Part shown: positions 23,171 through 28,939 of the stretch, piece by piece
How positions within the stretch are numbered: position 1 is the stretch's first letter
Layout: each line of letters opens with the position of its first letter
Origin: Thermoanaerobaculales bacterium
GTDB taxonomy: Bacteria; Acidobacteriota; Thermoanaerobaculia; Thermoanaerobaculales; Sulfomarinibacteraceae
Direction: 5' to 3'
NCBI GenBank assembly: GCA_029938595.1
Contig: JAOZUP010000003.1
Location: forward strand, 1-28,939
Length of the DNA: 28,939 nucleotides
Notes under the pieces: generated by a model
Databases searched by the model: none
The model's input: only the letters and a program-made list of their open reading frames with translations
Told to the model about the DNA's origin: nothing
Position numbers and translations under genes: made by a program

Positions 23171-24565
23171 ATGGCGAAAGAACGTGCACAGTGGACCGGC
23201 CGCCTCGGATTCGTTCTGGCAGCGGCCGGGAGCGCCATCGGTCTTGGAAACCTTTGGAAATTCCCGTACATCACGTACGAGAATAACGGCGGCGCGTTCG
23301 TGCTCGTTTATCTCGGCGCCATCGCGTTGGTCGGTGTGCCCATCATGGTGGCGGAGATCGTGCTCGGTCGACGGAGTCAGAAGAACGCGGTCGGTGCATT
23401 TCGGGTCCTGGCGCAGGGCAAAGCGGGTGGGCAGCTGTGGCGGGGGGTCGGCTTTCTCGGCGTCATGACGGGTTTTGTCATCCTCTCGTACTACAGCGTC
23501 ATTGCGGGATGGACCATCCGCTACATCCTCATGGCGGTTTCGGGCGAGTTGGGCGGTCTCGCGCATCACCCCGCAGATCTGCAAGCGTTCTTTGGCGAGT
23601 TTCTCAGCAATCCATACCAGCAGATCCTGTTTCACTCTCTTTTCATGGGGGCGACAATTGGGATCGTCTACTTCGGGGTAGGAAGGGGCATCGAGCGGGC
23701 TGCCAAGTTACTCATGCCGGTACTGCTGACGATTCTCGCAATGCTCGTGATCTACTCGTTTTGGACACCCGGGTTCGGGGAGGCGATGCGCTTCCTCTTC
23801 CGTCCGAACTTCAGCGAGTTGTCCGCAAGCGGGGTGCTCGAGGCCCTCGGCCACAGCTTCTTTACCCTCAGCTTGGGCATGGGAGCCATGCTCACCTACG
23901 GCAGCTATATGCGAAAGCGCGACTCCATTCCGCGCGCCGCCCTGACGATCTGCGCACTCGATACCATCATCGCCATTTCAGCGTGCATCATCATGTTCTC
24001 GATAATCTTCAGCTTCGACTTCGAGGTCACGAAGAGCTCGACCATTCTGTTCACAACCCTTCCGGTCGTGTTCTTCCAACTGCCCGGAGGGGCTTTCGTG
24101 AGTGCGCTCTTCTATGTACTGGTGGCATTTGCCGCATTGACAAGCACCATCAGCTTACTCGAAGTGGTTTCCAGCTACGCCATCGACGAGCTCGGATGGC
24201 CGCGGCGGCGCGCCACGCTGACGATGGGTGCGGCGATTCTCGCCTTCGGCACGCTCAGCGCCGTCAGCATGGGGGGCAACGCCGCGCTGTCGAATATCAA
24301 CTTCATTGGACGACCATCAACAGCGGGCGTCTTCGGCACCCTCGACTATCTCGCCAGCAACTGGTTCCTGCCGGTCGGCGGCCTCCTCATCGCGCTCTTC
24401 ACCGGCTGGATTCTCAGTCGTGACGAGACCAGGGAGGAGCTCGAAGAGGGCAACGGTCCACTGGGATGGAAATTTTCCTTGTGGCGGTTTCTCATCAGAG
24501 TCGCTGCACCGGCCGCTGTCGGTGCGATCATCGTCAGCGTGATCCTCGGTGCCGAGTATCAGTAA
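23171..24565 (+). CDS. Sodium-dependent transporter, neurotransmitter:sodium symporter (NSS/SNF) family
   Basis: 464 residues from ATG 23171, with GGAGGG upstream. The family uses the sodium gradient to import amino acids or related amines; LeuT is the model. The first membrane helix shows the sodium- and substrate-site motif 'GSAIGLGNLWKFPYITYENN'. About 11-12 hydrophobic segments follow, including 'LSLGMGAMLTYGSYM' of helix 6-7 and 'FAALTSTISLLEV' of helix 8, which contributes to the second sodium site. The length suits bacterial members. The substrate cannot be predicted. It stands alone on the plus strand and converges on atpC. Confidence 0.95.
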   Translation: MAKERAQWTGRLGFVLAAAGSAIGLGNLWKFPYITYENNGGAFVLVYLGAIALVGVPIMVAEIVLGRRSQKNAVGAFRVLAQGKAGGQLWRGVGFLGVMTGFVILSYYSVIAGWTIRYILMAVSGELGGLAHHPADLQAFFGEFLSNPYQQILFHSLFMGATIGIVYFGVGRGIERAAKLLMPVLLTILAMLVIYSFWTPGFGEAMRFLFRPNFSELSASGVLEALGHSFFTLSLGMGAMLTYGSYMRKRDSIPRAALTICALDTIIAISACIIMFSIIFSFDFEVTKSSTILFTTLPVVFFQLPGGAFVSALFYVLVAFAALTSTISLLEVVSSYAIDELGWPRRRATLTMGAAILAFGTLSAVSMGGNAALSNINFIGRPSTAGVFGTLDYLASNWFLPVGGLLIALFTGWILSRDETREELEEGNGPLGWKFSLWRFLIRVAAPAAVGAIIVSVILGAEYQ

Positions 24566-24591
24566 CGAGGTTGTGGGCTGACTCGGGTGAG

Positions 24592-24609
24592 CCCGGTCTT
24601 CTCACCGGG
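24592..24609. terminator. Hairpin between the symporter gene and atpC
   Basis: CCCGGT (24592-24597) pairs perfectly with ACCGGG (24604-24609) around a 6-base loop, touching the atpC stop codon. A competing stem GGTGAG/CTCACC (24586-24591 with 24601-24606) overlaps it. It lies between convergent genes and shares 14 bases with the hairpin at 20845-20868. There is no T-tract, so the terminator call is inferred from position and recurrence. Confidence 0.45.
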
Positions 24610-25017
24610 TTAGGCGCCGGTTCCGGCAGCTGCGTTGAGCCGCGCTTCGGCAAGACGTACGCGGCCGTCGATCTCGTCGAAATCCTCAGCGGACACGGCT
24701 TTGAGTGCTTCTTGTGCTTCAGTCAGGGTCGTGCGCGCATTCTCCAGGTCGATTTCGTCGACTGTCTCCGCGATGGTTGCGAGCACCGTCACCGCATCGG
24801 GCTGGACCTCGGCAAAACCACCCTGAATCACCAATCGGCCACGCTCGGAATCCTTGGTCCATTTCAGCTCGCCGGTCCCGAGAGAGGTCAGGAGCGGCGT
24901 GTGGCCCGGCAGGATGCCAAGCTCGCCGAGTGCGCCCGGGATCCGGACTTCGTCGGCACGTACCTCGAGGACACGACGCGACGGTGTGACCACCTCGAGC
25001 CTGAGGGTTTCGGTCAT
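24610..25017 (-). CDS. atpC: ATP synthase F1 epsilon subunit
   Basis: 135 residues from ATG 25017, one base after the atpD stop. Epsilon belongs to the central stalk and can inhibit ATP hydrolysis. The N-terminal beta-sandwich is recognisable from 'LRLEVVTPSRRVLEVRADEV' and 'GELGILPGHTPLLTSLGTGE'. The C-terminal part (about residues 88-130) forms the two-helix region with 'ARTTLTEAQEAL'. The length is normal. It is the last gene of the atp run and ends at the hairpin. Confidence 0.96.
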   Translation of the reverse strand: MTETLRLEVVTPSRRVLEVRADEVRIPGALGELGILPGHTPLLTSLGTGELKWTKDSERGRLVIQGGFAEVQPDAVTVLATIAETVDEIDLENARTTLTEAQEALKAVSAEDFDEIDGRVRLAEARLNAAAGTGA

Positions 25018-25018
25018 C

Positions 25019-26464
25019 TCAGCCCTCGGCCTTCATCTTCTCGGCCTTCTCCACCGCCTCCTCAATACCCCCTACGTAGAGGAAGGCCTGCTCCGGCAAG
25101 TGATCGTACTCACCTGCGCTCAGGGCCTTGAAGCCGGCCACGGTGTCCTCGACCTTGACGTACCGCCCCTTCATGCCGGTGAACTGCTCGGCCACGTGGA
25201 AGGGCTGGGACAGAAAACGCTGGATCTTCCGCGCACGGGAAACGGTGAGTTTGTCCTCTTCGGAGAGTTCGTCGATGCCGAGGATCGCGATGATGTCCTG
25301 GAGATCCTTGTAGCGCTGAAGGATGCGCTGGACCTCACGGGCCACCATGTAGTGCTCGTCGCCGACGATGCCGGGGTCGAGGATGCGCGAGGTCGAGGCG
25401 AGCGGGTCGACCGCAGGATAGATACCGAGCTCGGAGATCTGCCGCGAGAGTACGCTGGTGGCGTCGAGGTGGGCGAAGGCCGCCGCCGGCGCCGGGTCAG
25501 AGAGGTCATCGGCGGGCACATAGATGGCTTGCACCGAGGTTATCGAGCCCTTCTTGGTCGATGTAATGCGCTCCTGGAGCTCGCCCATCTCGGTCGCGAG
25601 GTTGGGTTGGTAGCCGACCGCGGAGGGCATGCGGCCGAGCAGTGCCGAGACCTCGGAACCGGCCTGGGTGAAGCGGAAGATGTTGTCGATGAACAGAAGC
25701 ACGTCCTGGCCCTCGGAGTCGCGAAAGTGCTCGGCCACCGTGAGGCCCGTCAGACCGACACGGAGACGCGCTCCCGGCGGCTCGGTCATCTGGCCGTAGA
25801 TCAGCGCCGCCTTGGAGTTCTCCCAGCTATCCGGGTCGATGACCCCGGCCTCGGTCATTTCGAGCCACAGATCGTTGCCCTCACGGGTGCGTTCGCCGAC
25901 CCCGGCAAAGACCGAGAAGCCGCCGTGCTGGAGGGCGACGTTGTTGATCAACTCCATGATGATGACGGTCTTGCCAACGCCCGCGCCTCCAAAGAGGCCG
26001 GTCTTGCCGCCCTTGGTGTAGGGCTCGAGAAGATCCACCACCTTGATGCCGGTCTCGAACATCTCGGTCTCGGTAGATTGCTCCGACAATGGCGGGGCTT
26101 CTCGATGGATCGGCAGCCGCAGGTCCGTTTTGACTGGACCTTTGCCATCCACGGGATCCCCAAGGACGCCGAGCACGCGACCCAGGGTCTCGCGACCCAC
26201 CGGTACCGAAATAGGCTCTCCGAGATCGGTGGCCTTCATACCGCGAACCATGCCGTCGGTAGGTTCCATGGCGATGCACCGCACCCTGTTTTCACCCAGG
26301 TGCAGGGCCACCTCGACGGTGACGTCGATGGCCATCTGCCCCGCGTCGCCGGCGTCGGCGATATGCACCGCGTTGAGGATCGCTGGCAGGTGCCCGTCCG
26401 GAAACTCTATATCCACCACCGGGCCGATGATCTGGACCACGCGTCCGCTGACTTGCTGACTCAT
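25019..26464 (-). CDS. atpD: ATP synthase F1 beta subunit
   Basis: 481 residues from ATG 26464. Beta carries the catalytic nucleotide sites that make ATP. The P-loop GGAGVGKT is at residues 159-166, and later family signatures include 'GERTREGNDLW', 'QDVLLFIDNIFRFTQAGSEV' and the ATP-synthase signature 'PAVDPLASTS'. The C-terminus ends with a short charged tail. Length and motifs are normal. It lies between atpG and atpC with small gaps, as in most F-type operons. Confidence 0.99.
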   Translation of the reverse strand: MSQQVSGRVVQIIGPVVDIEFPDGHLPAILNAVHIADAGDAGQMAIDVTVEVALHLGENRVRCIAMEPTDGMVRGMKATDLGEPISVPVGRETLGRVLGVLGDPVDGKGPVKTDLRLPIHREAPPLSEQSTETEMFETGIKVVDLLEPYTKGGKTGLFGGAGVGKTVIIMELINNVALQHGGFSVFAGVGERTREGNDLWLEMTEAGVIDPDSWENSKAALIYGQMTEPPGARLRVGLTGLTVAEHFRDSEGQDVLLFIDNIFRFTQAGSEVSALLGRMPSAVGYQPNLATEMGELQERITSTKKGSITSVQAIYVPADDLSDPAPAAAFAHLDATSVLSRQISELGIYPAVDPLASTSRILDPGIVGDEHYMVAREVQRILQRYKDLQDIIAILGIDELSEEDKLTVSRARKIQRFLSQPFHVAEQFTGMKGRYVKVEDTVAGFKALSAGEYDHLPEQAFLYVGGIEEAVEKAEKMKAEG

Positions 26465-26478
26465 CTTTCCTCGACTCC

Positions 26479-27334
26479 CTATCCCTCGAGCGCCTTCGCG
26501 CCGGAGACGATCTCGATCAGTTCCTTGGTGATGGCCGCCTGACGGGTGCGGTTGTAGAGCAGCGTCAGGGCATCGATCATGTCACCCGCGTTCCGGGTGG
26601 CCGAGTCCATGGATGTCATCCGTGCCGCCTGCTCCGCCGCCGCCGAGTCATACAACGCGCGCTGCACCTGCGTCTCCACGTGCCGCGGCAGGAGCTCGGC
26701 AAGGAGGGTCCTCGCATCGGGCTCGTAGAGGTAGTCGACCCGAGGCTCGGAGTCATCCACCTCCATCACCGGGGGTTCGATCGGCAGCAGGCGCTCAACG
26801 ACGAGATCCTGGCGAATCATGTTGACAAAGCTCGAGTAGGCCAACCACACCGAGTCCACCGCCCCGCTGGTGAAGGCCTCGATGAATTGACGACCGAGGC
26901 GGGGCCCATCATCGGCGGTGACCGCGGACATGGTCTCACGCTCGTCGAGCACCAGCTTCCAGGGTCGCGGACGGTAGTAGTCGGATGCCTTGCGACCTAC
27001 CACCGCCAGCTCCGGCTCCGGCCATCTCGCGGATTGAAGGTCCTTTTCGATCCGGCGCAGGAGGCTGGAATTGAAGGAGCCGCACAGGCCCTTGTCGGAC
27101 GAGATCACCACAACCCAGGTCCTCTCGCCCCCATGGTGCTCGAGGAGCGGGTGGCTAAACTCGGTGCGCGCGGCAACGTTGGCGAGCACGCGTGACAGGG
27201 TGTCGGCCCACGGCCTCGCATGGATGATCGCTTCCTGCGCGCGCCGCAGCTTCGCCGCCGCCACCATCTTCATGGCCTTGGTGATCTGCTGCGTTCCCTT
27301 GACGGAGCGGATCCGCCTCAGGAGGTCCCTCGTA

Positions 27335-27342
<8 letters not shown>
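26479..27342 (-). CDS. atpG: ATP synthase F1 gamma subunit
   Basis: 287 residues if translation starts at TTG 27342, preceded by GGAGG and giving the family start 'LANTRDLLRRIRSVKGTQQI'. An upstream in-frame ATG (27375) would add 11 Arg-rich residues overlapping atpA and is less likely. Gamma is the rotor shaft of F1. Visible signatures are 'ITKAMKMVAAAKLRRAQ', 'SSDKGLCGSFN' and the C-terminal 'NRTRQAAITKELIEIVSGA'. The start overlaps the atpA end by eight bases, so translation is probably coupled. Length is normal. Confidence 0.96.
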
Positions 27343-28867
<1,525 letters not shown>

Positions 28868-28870
28868 GTA

Positions 28871-28939
28871 TTACCCCTGTTCGACCTTGATCTCTTGGCT
28901 CAAGCGATCCAACTCTCCTGCCAGCGAGCCGTCGAAGAC
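28871..28939 (-). CDS. atpH: ATP synthase delta subunit, C-terminal fragment (cut by window edge)
   Basis: The last 22 codons of a gene entering from the right edge, ending in TAA at 28873-28871, three bases before atpA. The tail 'FDGSLAGELDRLSQEI' matches the usual delta C-terminus (D-x-S-x-x-G-x-L-x-x-L). Delta joins F1 to the peripheral stalk. Only the end is visible, so the call also depends on its position before atpA. Confidence 0.8.
   Translation of the reverse strand, partial: VFDGSLAGELDRLSQEIKVEQG

Noticed and set aside
23437..24423. 328-residue plus-strand frame inside the symporter gene
   Set aside because: Different frame of a clear membrane transporter; Arg/His-rich and without family resemblance.
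24854..26542. 562-residue plus-strand frame antisense to atpC and atpD
   Set aside because: It mirrors atpD (codon-phase effect in high GC); His/Gly/Leu/Asp-rich with no recognisable domain.

Overview
This window is a stretch of bacterial chromosome made almost entirely of core housekeeping genes. It is GC-rich and densely packed. No plasmid, phage, insertion-sequence or CRISPR signal is visible. The gene set fits a Gram-negative-type, rod-shaped, menaquinone-using bacterium: Mre/Rod elongasome, a SurA/PpiD-like periplasmic chaperone, futalosine-pathway MqnC, Lon, ClpXP and F-type ATP synthase. A member of Acidobacteriota, possibly Thermoanaerobaculia-like, is my best guess. That rests on the gene mix and on a remembered family (the 'TGYNTD...HVQTED' protein), not on a search.

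Layout. (1) Positions 1-288, minus strand: the first 96 codons of a membrane-anchored SurA/PpiD-like protein. (2) Positions 574-8884, plus strand: a cell-shape operon with a FecR/Ig-like membrane protein coupled to mreB, then mreC, mreD, mrdA (PBP2), rodA and rng. (3) Positions 17932 down to 8898, minus strand: tRNA-Lys(CUU), tRNA-Leu(UAG), tig, clpP, clpX, lon, engB, rho and mqnC. This unit is led by a good sigma-70-type promoter before the tRNAs and covers protein folding, proteolysis, ribosome assembly and transcription termination. (4) Positions 18000-18058: a minimal-loop G-quadruplex motif followed by a tandem 7-bp repeat. (5) Positions 18056-20845: a conserved protein of unknown function (minus), divergent from a low-molecular-weight phosphatase, an ECF sigma factor and its probable membrane anti-sigma factor (plus). 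(6) Positions 22803 down to 20905, minus strand: lexA, cutA, an RsbW-like ATPase and an RsbV-like STAS protein. (7) tRNA-Pro(CGG) with a clear promoter and a 22-bp perfect hairpin directly after its CCA end. (8) A sodium:neurotransmitter-symporter-family transporter (plus). (9) Minus strand to the right edge: atpH (3' end only), atpA, atpG, atpD and atpC.

The mre/rod genes build the lateral wall. Tig folds nascent chains, and ClpXP and Lon remove damaged ones. The Atp proteins form the F1 sector. Two regulatory modules, the ECF/anti-sigma pair and the RsbW/RsbV pair, sit next to each other but on opposite strands.

I found no convincing undescribed multi-gene system. The items most worth a second look are the FecR/Ig protein coupled to mreB, the unknown 230-residue protein with the G4/tandem repeat at its 3' end, the anti-sigma protein with an unrecognised C-terminal domain, the 14-base hairpin motif recurring at two convergent gene ends, and the 20-nt tRNA-to-tig junction. 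All promoter, terminator and operator calls were made by eye and are tentative.
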